The notes below the pieces were generated by a model. That model was not told the DNA's origin. It searched no databases and was given only the letters and a program-made list of their open reading frames with translations. Shown piece by piece: positions 8,998 through 16,595 of a stretch of 64,000 bases of DNA. Both the position numbers and the translations under genes were made by a program. Each line of letters starts with the position of its first letter. The first letter of the stretch is position 1. Origin of the DNA: Thermanaerothrix sp. (GTDB lineage: Bacteria > Synergistota > Synergistia > Synergistales > Synergistaceae); contig JAOACP010000009.1 in the NCBI GenBank assembly GCA_026417795.1, positions 1 through 64,000 on the forward strand, read 5' to 3'.

Positions 8998-10080
8998 CTA
9001 TACCCCCAAATGCTCCGCCAGGTCCAGCCGGGTCCAGCCCGTAAGCCCCGGCACCTTGAGCCAAAGCCGCCGGTGCTTAGGCGACGCCGCCACCTGGTAA
9101 ACAGTGTAACAATCGGAGGTGGCCCCAAGATCCTCGATCCGGGTGTCCAGAATCTCCCTCATAACGTCCTCGTCTATGCCTCCCTTGAGGTTGTCCGCCA
9201 GGTTTATCAGGTTGTTCCTCCTGGTGACGCTGAGCCAGCTCCTCTCGTCCTTGGGCTCCGGCAGCCCCCAGCTGGGGCTGGTGAAGTGGTTGGTGGCCAC
9301 AAGAAGACCAGGCCTCACCGGCGGGGAGGGCTTCACATCGAACACCGGCCACTCGTAACAGCGGGCCAGGTCCTCGTCGCACACGGTCACCACCGACGCG
9401 AAAGCCGCCCTAACCGACAGGAAGTGGGCCTCCATCTCATCCAGGCTCCATGAGTCCAGGAGGAACGACAAAAGCGACAACGTGTTCGGTATCCTGTTCT
9501 GATACCAAAGGTCCCCGCCGGAGGGCATGCCGTTGTTTAGCTCCAAAAACAGCCCCGCACCGTTGAGGGCGGTGGTGACGTAGAAGGTACCCACGTACCC
9601 CACGATGCACACCGGTACCGAACCGTCCGCGGGCCTAAGACAAAGGGCGTTTATGAACCTGCCGTACTCCTTGAACCTTGGCAGGTAGTCGTAGTTGCGC
9701 CCCACCACCAAGGGCCCCCCTCCGGTGTACTCCCCCCAGGCGGCCACGCAGGAACAGTGCCCCACCAGGGACTCCACCGCCGCCACCTCTATGGCCCCAA
9801 GGGCCAAGTGGCGCCACAGCTCCATCCCGGAACCCTCCGCCATACCCCGGACGAACTCCTTGAACCTGTGGGGGTAGCAGCGGAAGAACCCCTCCCCCAG
9901 GGCCTTGAGCTCCTCCTGGGTCCTGCCGAGCTGACCCATCAGGTGCTCCTCCACCCCAAGACGGTAGAAGTCCCAAAGCTCCTGCCCCATGGCCTCCCCG
10001 TAGGCCCTGCCCATCTCCCTCCAGGTGCCCTCCAGGGATATCACCTTGAAAAGCCCCACATCCCGCCTTCTGAAGGTCAT
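8998..10080 (-). CDS. C45-type Ntn hydrolase (acyl-CoA:6-APA acyltransferase-like)
   Basis: A 360-residue protein of the peptidase C45 family, whose members self-cleave to expose an N-terminal Cys nucleophile and then hydrolyse or transfer acyl/amide groups. The candidate nucleophile is Cys 109 or Cys 111 in GHCSCVAAWGEYTGGG, followed by the typical VGRNYDY strand. The N-terminal LEGTWREMGRAYGEAMG segment is also typical. No signal peptide is seen. The ATG overlaps the TGA of the metallophosphoesterase gene by 4 bp (ATGA), so the two are translationally coupled. The natural substrate is unknown. Confidence 0.8.
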   Translation of the reverse strand: MTFRRRDVGLFKVISLEGTWREMGRAYGEAMGQELWDFYRLGVEEHLMGQLGRTQEELKALGEGFFRCYPHRFKEFVRGMAEGSGMELWRHLALGAIEVAAVESLVGHCSCVAAWGEYTGGGPLVVGRNYDYLPRFKEYGRFINALCLRPADGSVPVCIVGYVGTFYVTTALNGAGLFLELNNGMPSGGDLWYQNRIPNTLSLLSFLLDSWSLDEMEAHFLSVRAAFASVVTVCDEDLARCYEWPVFDVKPSPPVRPGLLVATNHFTSPSWGLPEPKDERSWLSVTRRNNLINLADNLKGGIDEDVMREILDTRIEDLGATSDCYTVYQVAASPKHRRLWLKVPGLTGWTRLDLAEHLGV

Positions 10081-10949
10081 CTCACATACCCCCCCATGGG
10101 AACCGTCTCAACCTCAACCCCCTCCGGGCCGGCGGTCACCCGATGATAATGGTAAAACCCGTGGGCCGGATCCTTGCTGTAAAGCCTGGCCCCGCCCCCT
10201 CCTGATATGGTGAAGGGCATCCCCTCCCAATCACCCTCGAAGAAACCGTGCACGTGGCTGGCGAAGATCCGGCTGACCCCGGCGGCCTTGAAGACCTTCA
10301 GCAGCTCCAAGGTCCCCTTGGGGTCCATGGCGTGCCGGAAACCCTCCCCCCTGGGGTCAAATAGGGGCTGGTGCATGAACACCAGTTTCACCGGCGCGTC
10401 CTGACCCAGGACTTCTTCTATCTTCCTCAGCCTCTCCCTGGACAGCGGCATGCCGTCGGCGTTGTCGACGAGCAGGAAAAGCACGCCGCCCCGCCGGAAC
10501 CAAAGATCCCGCCGGGGGCCGAATATCCCCTCAAACCTGCTCCGGCCCCGATCCACCAGCTCGTGGTTGCCCACCACCACAAGGAAGGGCTTCCGGATGC
10601 TTTTAAGGTGCCCCAGGGCCTCGTCATACTCCTTCCGGGCACCCCGGTTCGTGAGGTCCCCAAGGTGTATCACGAACTCCCCACCGTCGTCCCTCATCTG
10701 AGGCACCAGGAAGCCAAAGCGGCTCCCGGGGCCCCGGGTGTCCCCCACCACCAGGAACGTGACCGATGATCCTGCGGGGGATGAGGTTATCTGCTCCAAC
10801 ATCCTGTGGTTGAGGCCCCCTGCGGGAGAGCCCCCCTGGGCTAAGGCCGTGGAGGATACCCCCAAGAGGACACAGACAAGGGCCAGGAAACGGAGAAGAC
10901 TGGGGATACCCCCCGCGGAGCAGGGTAAGGGGCAACGCAAGATCCTCAT
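10077..10949 (-). CDS. Exported metallophosphoesterase
   Basis: Calcineurin-like phosphoesterase of 290 residues. It has an N-terminal signal peptide (hydrophobic core near residues 17-36, probable cleavage after ALA). Metal-binding motifs appear in order: VVGDTRG, HLGDLTNRG, VVGNHE, FMHQPLF and SHVHG, the set needed for a two-metal phosphoesterase. The start follows AAAGGAGG at good spacing. It is the first gene of a run through the C45 hydrolase, HDOD protein and hybrid kinase. Its substrate could be a nucleotide, phospholipid or phosphodiester. Confidence 0.85.
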   Translation of the reverse strand: MRILRCPLPCSAGGIPSLLRFLALVCVLLGVSSTALAQGGSPAGGLNHRMLEQITSSPAGSSVTFLVVGDTRGPGSRFGFLVPQMRDDGGEFVIHLGDLTNRGARKEYDEALGHLKSIRKPFLVVVGNHELVDRGRSRFEGIFGPRRDLWFRRGGVLFLLVDNADGMPLSRERLRKIEEVLGQDAPVKLVFMHQPLFDPRGEGFRHAMDPKGTLELLKVFKAAGVSRIFASHVHGFFEGDWEGMPFTISGGGGARLYSKDPAHGFYHYHRVTAGPEGVEVETVPMGGYVR

Positions 10950-11017
10950 GGCAAGGGCCTCCTTTTAGAAATGTTTTTTCATTGTACATCCAGCCCCTAA
11001 AAGCTTCCAGGGTATCC

Positions 11018-11023
11018 TATAAT
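11018..11023 (+). promoter_or_regulatory. Probable -10 box of rsmG
   Basis: TATAAT lies about 30 bases before the rsmG start. The region 17 bp upstream (CCTAAA) is a poor -35, so the call rests on the -10 box alone. Confidence 0.35.
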
Positions 11024-11053
11024 AGTTGATCCGCGAGAAGATTTAAGAAGGGG

Positions 11054-11752
11054 ATGGTTCCTTTGAGGATAGACCTGGCGGAGTCCTTCGGGCTTATCAA
11101 CGAGCATCGGGGGGAGCTCATGCGCTACGGGGCGCTTTTGGCGTCCAGCAACGAGAGGGCCCGCCTCACGGGCCCCATGGACGAGGAGGCCCTATGGGAG
11201 AACCACATAGTGGACTGCGGGGCCCTGGCCTCCGCCCTGCCCAAGGGGGCCAGGGTCATAGACGTGGGCACCGGCGGCGGGCTGCCCGGCATGGTCTGGG
11301 CCATATGCAGGCCCGACGTGGGGGTCACCCTGCTGGACAGCGTGGGCAAGAAGTGCGCCTTGGTGGAGGAGATGAGGCAGCTCCTGGGGCTTACCCCCGA
11401 AAGGGTCCAGGTGGTGTGCTCGAGGTCCGAGGATTTCGCCAAGCTGAACCGGGAGGTCTACGACGTGGCCTGCGCCAGAGCCTTAAGCGAGGCGCCGGTG
11501 CTGGCGGAGCTCCTGTCCCCACTGGTGTCCGTAGGGGGGATGCTTTGGGCCATGAAGGGGCCTAAGGGGGCGGAGGAGGTAGCGGGGCTCGAGGGGCGCT
11601 GGGGTGAGCTGGGGCTGTCGGACCCCGCGGCCATACCCTACGACCTCGGGGACCGCTCCAGGATGCTGATCCTCTGGCGCAAGGAGTCTCCCTGCCCTCC
11701 AAGGTACCCAAGAAGGCCCGGCATGGCGGAGAAGCGGCCCTGGTACCGCTAA
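11054..11752 (+). CDS. rsmG: 16S rRNA (guanine527-N7)-methyltransferase
   Basis: RsmG (GidB) methylates G527 of 16S rRNA using S-adenosylmethionine. The 232-residue length is typical. The N-terminal NEHRGELMRYGALLASSNERARLTG helix region precedes the SAM-binding GARVIDVGTGGGLPGMVWA, then TLLDSVGKKCALVEEM and the acidic/aromatic motifs of the family. The ATG at 11054 abuts an AAGGGG stretch, and a TTG three codons later (11063) has better spacing, so the start may be slightly downstream. It stands alone, without the mnmG/parAB neighbours often seen. The C-terminal tail (about 20 residues, basic) is poorly conserved. Confidence 0.92.
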   Translation: MVPLRIDLAESFGLINEHRGELMRYGALLASSNERARLTGPMDEEALWENHIVDCGALASALPKGARVIDVGTGGGLPGMVWAICRPDVGVTLLDSVGKKCALVEEMRQLLGLTPERVQVVCSRSEDFAKLNREVYDVACARALSEAPVLAELLSPLVSVGGMLWAMKGPKGAEEVAGLEGRWGELGLSDPAAIPYDLGDRSRMLILWRKESPCPPRYPRRPGMAEKRPWYR

Positions 11753-11786
11753 GCCATAGGATCGGCAAAATGCCAGGGTTCAAAAA

Positions 11787-11810
11787 AGCCGGGGGATCGC
11801 TCCCCCGGCT
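11787..11810. terminator. Hairpin terminator between rsmG and the flavoprotein gene
   Basis: AGCCGGGGGA / TCCCCCGGCT stem with a short loop. Reading the minus strand it is followed by TTTTTT, so it best serves the flavoprotein gene, and it may also end rsmG transcripts. Confidence 0.75.
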
Positions 11811-11856
11811 CCTTTGAAAATTTTAAATGTGAAGTTCCAAATCCCCTGGTCCCCTC

Positions 11857-13281
11857 TTAGCTTCTGGGCTGCCCCATGAGCTTCTGGGCCTCCATCATGA
11901 GCCCCAGGTACGGGTCGTCCACGGAGTTGTGGCTCGGGGAGTGGATGAAGTAGCGGGCGAAGAGGTCCTGGACCGTGGAGCGGGCGGTTATTATGTCTAT
12001 GAACCGCTCCGCCAGGTGCACCGGGTTGTCCCCCTCGGTGAGCACCTGGAAGCCTATTATCTGCCCCATCTTAAGCCCCTCTCCCCCCATGGCCACGGTT
12101 ATGCGCCACATGCCGTCCCGGCCCTCCATGAAGGGGTCCCTGGAGCGCACCGGCACCGCCACCAACTCCGCCGGTATGCCCGCCCGCCTTGCGGCCTCCA
12201 GCGTCCAGCCCACGGAGCCCCAGTGAAGGTCGAATATCTGGCTCACACCCCAAGGCGTGACGGGAGGAAGCCCCGCGGCCATGCCCGCCATGTCCATGGC
12301 GGCCACCATGGCCTGCCTCATGGCAAGGGTCCCTATGAGGGGAAGCACCGGCCTTCCGGTGGCGGCGTCCTGAACCTGGGCCATGTCGCCCACGGCGTAA
12401 ATCCCCTCCACGGAGGTCCTCATGGCGTGGTCCACCACAACCCCCCGCTGGACCTCAACCCCCAGGGCCCTGGCCAGGTCAAGCCGGGGCCTCACGCCGG
12501 AGGCGAACACCACGAAGTCCGCCGCCGCGGAGGAGCCGTCGGAGAGGAGGACCTCCCCCTTCCCAACATCCTTCACGGTGACCCCAAGGCGCACGTCAAC
12601 GCCCTTCTCGCACAGCTTGTTCTCCACCACCGCCGCAAGCTCAAGGTCCAAAGCGGACACCACGTGGTCCAAAACCTCCACAAGGGTCACCTGAAGCCCC
12701 CGGTCCACAAGGGCCTCCGCCACCTCAAGGCCTATGGCGCCGCTTCCTATCACCGCCGCCCGCTTCGCCTCCCGGGCCAGCTTGTCTATATCAATGGCGT
12801 CATGGGCGCCCCGAAGGACCTTCACGTTCTCCGCCAGGGCGTCCCTGGGATACAGATCATCCCCCACCATCACGGTGGGGCCCTTCGACCCCTCCGAAGC
12901 CAAAACCCCCGGCACCTTGGGCATCCAAGGGGCCGCCCCCTGGGCCAGGACCAGCTTCTCGTAGCGCACCTTGACCTCCCCGTCATCGGTGCGCACCACC
13001 GCCACCCTGGAGGGATGGTCCACCGACACCACCCTGCCCCATATGGTGTCCTCCGCTATCTCCTTTGGAAGCCGGGGGCTCTCCTTGAGGTCCACTATGA
13101 CCTTATGAGGCCCCTCCGGGATGAGGCGCCTTCCTATGCCGTAGGGAAGGCTGCATATAACCGTGGGGGGCTCGTCGGCCACCATGGCGATGGAGCTTAT
13201 CCCCATCTTCCTCAAGGCCATGTAGGACACCCTGCCGCCGGGACCGCCGCCAACTATGAGTACCTGAACCGACCTTTCCAC
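11857..13281 (-). CDS. FAD-dependent NADH oxidase / CoA-disulfide or persulfide reductase family protein
   Basis: Pyridine-nucleotide-disulfide oxidoreductase of about 474 residues. It has an N-terminal FAD dinucleotide fold (VLIVGGGPGGRVSYMAL), a single redox Cys in VICSLPYGIG at the position of the active Cys of CoA-disulfide reductase/Nox enzymes, a second NAD(P)H fold (AAVIGSGAIGLEVAEAL), the FAD motif YAVGDMA and a C-terminal dimerisation domain. It lacks a fused rhodanese domain. The start is taken at GTG 13281 because it follows AGGGG by about 9 bases; the open frame extends to 13338. The promoter contains a CsoR/CstR-like operator, which favours a sulfane-sulfur or persulfide role (inference). 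Oxygen or CoA-disulfide reduction remain possible. Confidence 0.85.
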   Translation of the reverse strand: MERSVQVLIVGGGPGGRVSYMALRKMGISSIAMVADEPPTVICSLPYGIGRRLIPEGPHKVIVDLKESPRLPKEIAEDTIWGRVVSVDHPSRVAVVRTDDGEVKVRYEKLVLAQGAAPWMPKVPGVLASEGSKGPTVMVGDDLYPRDALAENVKVLRGAHDAIDIDKLAREAKRAAVIGSGAIGLEVAEALVDRGLQVTLVEVLDHVVSALDLELAAVVENKLCEKGVDVRLGVTVKDVGKGEVLLSDGSSAAADFVVFASGVRPRLDLARALGVEVQRGVVVDHAMRTSVEGIYAVGDMAQVQDAATGRPVLPLIGTLAMRQAMVAAMDMAGMAAGLPPVTPWGVSQIFDLHWGSVGWTLEAARRAGIPAELVAVPVRSRDPFMEGRDGMWRITVAMGGEGLKMGQIIGFQVLTEGDNPVHLAERFIDIITARSTVQDLFARYFIHSPSHNSVDDPYLGLMMEAQKLMGQPRS

Positions 13282-13337
13282 ACTCCACACCCCCTGATAG
13301 CTTTCTTTTGCACCGTCCACAAGTGGCTTACACGCCA

Positions 13338-13366
13338 CTTATATACCCTTATGGGGTATATGTCAA
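13338..13366 (-). promoter_or_regulatory. Promoter with embedded CsoR/CstR-like operator
   Basis: On the minus strand TTGACA (13366-13361) and TATAAG (13343-13338) are 17 bp apart. The spacer is almost wholly occupied by a perfect inverted repeat (13341-13361): ATATACCC, five bases, GGGTATAT. Its ATACCC...GGGTAT core is the operator type bound by copper- or persulfide-sensing CsoR/CstR repressors. Placement between the boxes implies repression. Confidence 0.7.
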
Positions 13367-13429
13367 CCGCCGCCATGGCCTTCTCGTCCCAAGAAAAGGT
13401 CATCCTTTCTCATGGTGACATTTTCCCCG

Positions 13430-13454
13430 TCCCCTTATGGGGTGACAATATCAC
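13430..13454. promoter_or_regulatory. Second CCCC-TTAT-GGGG element and GTGA-N5-TCAC palindrome
   Basis: A second CCCCTTATGGGG inverted repeat (about 13431-13442) shares its core with the operator in the flavoprotein promoter. It is fused to GTGA-CAATA-TCAC (13442-13454). Both lie between the divergent promoters of the flavoprotein and aldolase genes, so a regulatory role is likely but unproven. Confidence 0.4.
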
Positions 13455-13484
13455 TGGCCGGGTACACATGTCCCATCGCCCCCC

Positions 13485-13512
13485 TTGCAATGAAACTAGT
13501 TAGAGTTAAAAT
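13485..13512 (+). promoter_or_regulatory. Probable promoter of the aldolase gene
   Basis: TTGCAA (13485-13490), 16 bp, TAAAAT (13507-13512), about 38 bases before the start codon. Confidence 0.5.
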
Positions 13513-13550
13513 CATATAAATCTCTTGCCATAAAAGGGGGTAGCTAAGCG

Positions 13551-14606
13551 ATGATGTCACTTGAGGAGATAGAAAGCATCCTCGGAAGCGACGCGGAGGA
13601 CCTTCTAAGCCACCGCTGCACCGGGATCCCCAAGGAGGACATACACCTTCCGGGACCGGACTTCGTGGACCGGGTGTTCGCCCAATCGGACAGGTCCCCC
13701 CAGGTGCTGAGGTCCCTTCAGCAGCTCCTAGGCCACGGGCGGCTGGGGAACACCGGGTACCTGTCCATACTTCCGGTGGACCAGGGGATAGAGCACTCGG
13801 CGGCAGCGTCCTTTGCCCCCAACCCCATCTACATGGACCCGGAGAACATCGTGCGCCTTGCCATGGAGGCGGGCTGCAGCGCCGTGGCCAGCACCCTGGG
13901 GGTTCTTGGCATGGTGGCCCGGAAGTACGCCCATAAGATACCCTTCGTGCTCAAGATAAACCACAACGAGCTGTTGAGCTACCCAAACTTCCACGACCAG
14001 ACGATCTTCGCCTCGGTTGAGCAGGCCTGGGACATGGGGGCCGTGGCGGTGGGGGCCACGGTGTACTTCGGATCCCCCGAGAGCCGCCGGCAGATCCAGG
14101 AGGTATCAAAGGCCTTCAGGAGGGCCCACCAGCTGGGCATGGCCACCATACTTTGGTGCTACCTCCGGAACCCGGCCTTCGAGAAGGACAAGGACTACCA
14201 CCTCTCCGCGGACCTCACGGGCCAGGCAGACCACCTGGGGGCCACCATAGAGGCGGACATAGTAAAGCAGAAGCTGCCGGAGAACAACGGTGGCTACAGG
14301 GCGGTGTCCTTCGGCAAGACCCATCCGAAGGTCTACTCGGACCTGGTGCCGGAACACCCGATCGACTACGTAAGATGGCAGGTGGCCAACGGCTACATGG
14401 GCCGGGTGGGGCTCATAAACTCCGGCGGCCCATCGGGCAAGGACGACCTCAAGGAGGCGGTCCGCACGGCGGTCATAAACAAACGGGGCGGCGGCATGGG
14501 GCTCATCCTGGGAAGGAAGGCCTTCCAAAAGCCCTTCAAGGAAGGGGTGCAGCTCATCAAGGCGGTGCAGGACGTCTACCTCTGCGACGAGATAGAGCCC
14601 GCTTAA
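13551..14606 (+). CDS. fbaB: Class I fructose-bisphosphate aldolase
   Basis: Cytoplasmic Schiff-base aldolase of the DhnA/FbaB type, interconverting fructose-1,6-bisphosphate with dihydroxyacetone phosphate and glyceraldehyde-3-phosphate. The 351-residue length fits. Family motifs are [25 protein letters not shown] (with the barrel lysine), [11 protein letters not shown] and the phosphate-binding NSGGPSG near the end. The GGGGG site ten bases upstream supports the ATG pair at 13551. It is monocistronic: its own promoter precedes it and a hairpin terminator follows. In an amino-acid fermenter it may serve gluconeogenesis (inference). Confidence 0.93.
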   Translation: MMSLEEIESILGSDAEDLLSHRCTGIPKEDIHLPGPDFVDRVFAQSDRSPQVLRSLQQLLGHGRLGNTGYLSILPVDQGIEHSAAASFAPNPIYMDPENIVRLAMEAGCSAVASTLGVLGMVARKYAHKIPFVLKINHNELLSYPNFHDQTIFASVEQAWDMGAVAVGATVYFGSPESRRQIQEVSKAFRRAHQLGMATILWCYLRNPAFEKDKDYHLSADLTGQADHLGATIEADIVKQKLPENNGGYRAVSFGKTHPKVYSDLVPEHPIDYVRWQVANGYMGRVGLINSGGPSGKDDLKEAVRTAVINKRGGGMGLILGRKAFQKPFKEGVQLIKAVQDVYLCDEIEPA

Positions 14607-14680
14607 GGCCCCAGGACCCTTGGTTTAAAACCACAAAGCCACTAGGCCCAAAGGACCCCGCCAGGGGGTCTACGAACCCC

Positions 14681-14717
14681 AAGGGGCCCCGCTTCCTCAA
14701 GGAAGGCGGGGCCCTTT
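14681..14717 (+). terminator. Terminator of the aldolase gene
   Basis: AAGGGGCCCCGC / GGCGGGGCCCTTT stem with an inner TTCC/GGAA pair, about 75 bases after the aldolase stop. Confidence 0.65.
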
Positions 14718-14774
14718 GGCATACCCCCCCTCAGGGACCCTGTGAAACCTCCCGGCCCTTCGGGGGCATGAAAA

Positions 14775-14796
14775 GCGGGGGGCCGCCGCCCCCCGC
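14775..14796 (-). terminator. Terminator of the hydrogenase operon
   Basis: GCGGGGGG / CCCCCCGC stem. On the minus strand it is followed by TTTT and lies about 25 bases beyond the hndD stop. Confidence 0.7.
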
Positions 14797-14820
14797 ATCA
14801 TCCCTTTAAATTTAAAAGGG

Positions 14821-16578
14821 TTACAGGTCGCTGCGCTTGAAGTAATGGGTGTGCAGCAGGTGATGAGCGGTCTCACCCAGGGGCTTGCCCAGGAACTCCT
14901 CGTAGAGCTTTATTATCTCCGGGTTCTCGTGGGACTTCCTTATGGGCTTGCCCGCGTCCTCCCGATAGAGGGCCTCGGCGCGCTTACGTACTATGTCGAA
15001 GTTGCCGTGGTGGTAGGGCTGTCCGCCGCCGCCCACGCAGCCGCCGGGACAGGCCATTATCTCGATGGCGTGGAACATCTCGGACTTGCCGTCCCTTATG
15101 GACTCCAACAGGTGCCGGGCGTTGCCAAGGCCGTGGGCTATGCCTATGTGGAGCTTCAGGTCCCCCACCTGCACCCAGGCCTCGCGGCAGCCCTGCATGC
15201 CCCTAAGCTCGGTGAAGTCGATCTTCTCCAGGGGCTTCTTGGTGGCCCACTCAACGGCGGTGCGCACCGCCGCCTCGATGACGCCTCCGGTGGTGCCGAA
15301 GATGACCCCAGCGCCGGTGGACTCCCCAAGGGGACGGTCGAAGTCCTCGTCGGGCAGGTTGGCGAACTCTACGTTGAAGCGCTTGATGAGCCTCGCCAGC
15401 TCCCGGGTGGATATGGACACGTCCACGTCCGGGTTGCCGTCCACGGAGAACTCCGGCCTGGAGCACTCGTACTTCTTGGCAAGGCAGGGCATCACGGACA
15501 CCACCACCAGCTTCTCCCTGGGGATGCCCAGCTTCTTGGCGAAGAAGTTCTTGGCCACGGCGCCGAACATCTGCTGGGGCGACTTGGCGGTGGAGGGCAC
15601 GTCCAGAAGCTCCGGGAACTGGTGCTCGAAGAACTTGACCCACGCGGGGCAGCAGGAGGTGAGGATGGGCATCCGCACGTCCTTGTCACCCGCCAGGAAC
15701 CGGTTCAGCCTGTCCAGGAACTCCGAGGCCTCCTCCATTATGGTGAGGTCCGCGGCGAAGTCCGTGTCGAACACGTAGTCGAAGCCCATCTGCCTCAGGG
15801 CGGCCACCATCTTGCCGGTCACCAGGGTGCCGGGCTCCATGCCGAACTCCTCACCAAGGGCGGCCCTCACCGCCGGGGCGGTCTGAACCACCACCACCTT
15901 GTCAGGATCCGCCAGGGCCTCTATGACCCGCCAGGAGTAGTCCCGCTCCACCAGGGCGCCGGTGGGGCACACCGCGGCGCACTGGCCGCAGAAGGTGCAC
16001 ACCGTGTCAACCAGGGGCTTCTCAAAGGCGGGGGCCACCACGGAGGAGAAGCCCCGGTTCACCCCAGAGAGCACCCCAACGGTCTGGACCTCGTTGCACA
16101 TGGTCTCGCAGCGGCGGCACATGACGCACTTGTCCATGTCCCGCTCCAGGGCGGGGGAGTGGTCCTCCTTGTAGGTGGACTGCTCTCCCTCGAAGCGGAC
16201 CTCCCGGATGGCGAACCGCTCCGCCAGGTCCTGAAGCTCGCAGTTGCCGCTCTTGGCGCACACAAGACAATCCTTGGGGTGATCCGAGAGGAGGAGCTCC
16301 AAGACCGTCTTCCGGGCGTTCATGACCCGGATGGTGTTGGTCCTCACCTCCATGCCCTCGACCACCGGGGTGGCGCAGGCGGGGGCCAGGTTACGGCGGC
16401 CCTTGACCTCCACAACGCAGACCCGGCAGGAGGCGCTCTTGTTCACCATCCCAACGTTCTGGTCCAGCCTAAGATGGCACAGGGTGGGGATGTCTATCCC
16501 CAGCTCCCGGGCGGCGTCGAGGATGGTGGACCCCTCGGGGACCTTTACGTACTTGCCGTCTATGTTCAGGTTTATCAT
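14821..16578 (-). CDS. hndD: [FeFe]-hydrogenase catalytic subunit (HndD type)
   Basis: Catalytic subunit of an NAD(P)-linked, probably electron-bifurcating [FeFe]-hydrogenase; 585 residues. Domains in order: a plant-type [2Fe-2S] ferredoxin (TLCHLRL, SASCRVCVVEV, APAC), a His/Cys3 [4Fe-4S] site (DHPKDCLVCAKSGNC), two [4Fe-4S] clusters (CVMCRRCETMC and CTFCGQCAAVCPTGAL), then the H-cluster domain with all three signatures: L1 TSCCPAW, L2 MPCLAKKYE, L3 MACPGGCVGGGGQP. It ends with the small-subunit-like C-terminal domain. It is last in the hndABCD operon, 17 bp after hndC. The maturases lie 5 kb away on the same strand. Confidence 0.96.
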   Translation of the reverse strand: MINLNIDGKYVKVPEGSTILDAARELGIDIPTLCHLRLDQNVGMVNKSASCRVCVVEVKGRRNLAPACATPVVEGMEVRTNTIRVMNARKTVLELLLSDHPKDCLVCAKSGNCELQDLAERFAIREVRFEGEQSTYKEDHSPALERDMDKCVMCRRCETMCNEVQTVGVLSGVNRGFSSVVAPAFEKPLVDTVCTFCGQCAAVCPTGALVERDYSWRVIEALADPDKVVVVQTAPAVRAALGEEFGMEPGTLVTGKMVAALRQMGFDYVFDTDFAADLTIMEEASEFLDRLNRFLAGDKDVRMPILTSCCPAWVKFFEHQFPELLDVPSTAKSPQQMFGAVAKNFFAKKLGIPREKLVVVSVMPCLAKKYECSRPEFSVDGNPDVDVSISTRELARLIKRFNVEFANLPDEDFDRPLGESTGAGVIFGTTGGVIEAAVRTAVEWATKKPLEKIDFTELRGMQGCREAWVQVGDLKLHIGIAHGLGNARHLLESIRDGKSEMFHAIEIMACPGGCVGGGGQPYHHGNFDIVRKRAEALYREDAGKPIRKSHENPEIIKLYEEFLGKPLGETAHHLLHTHYFKRSDL

Positions 16579-16595
16579 GGCTATCCTCCCGTGCT

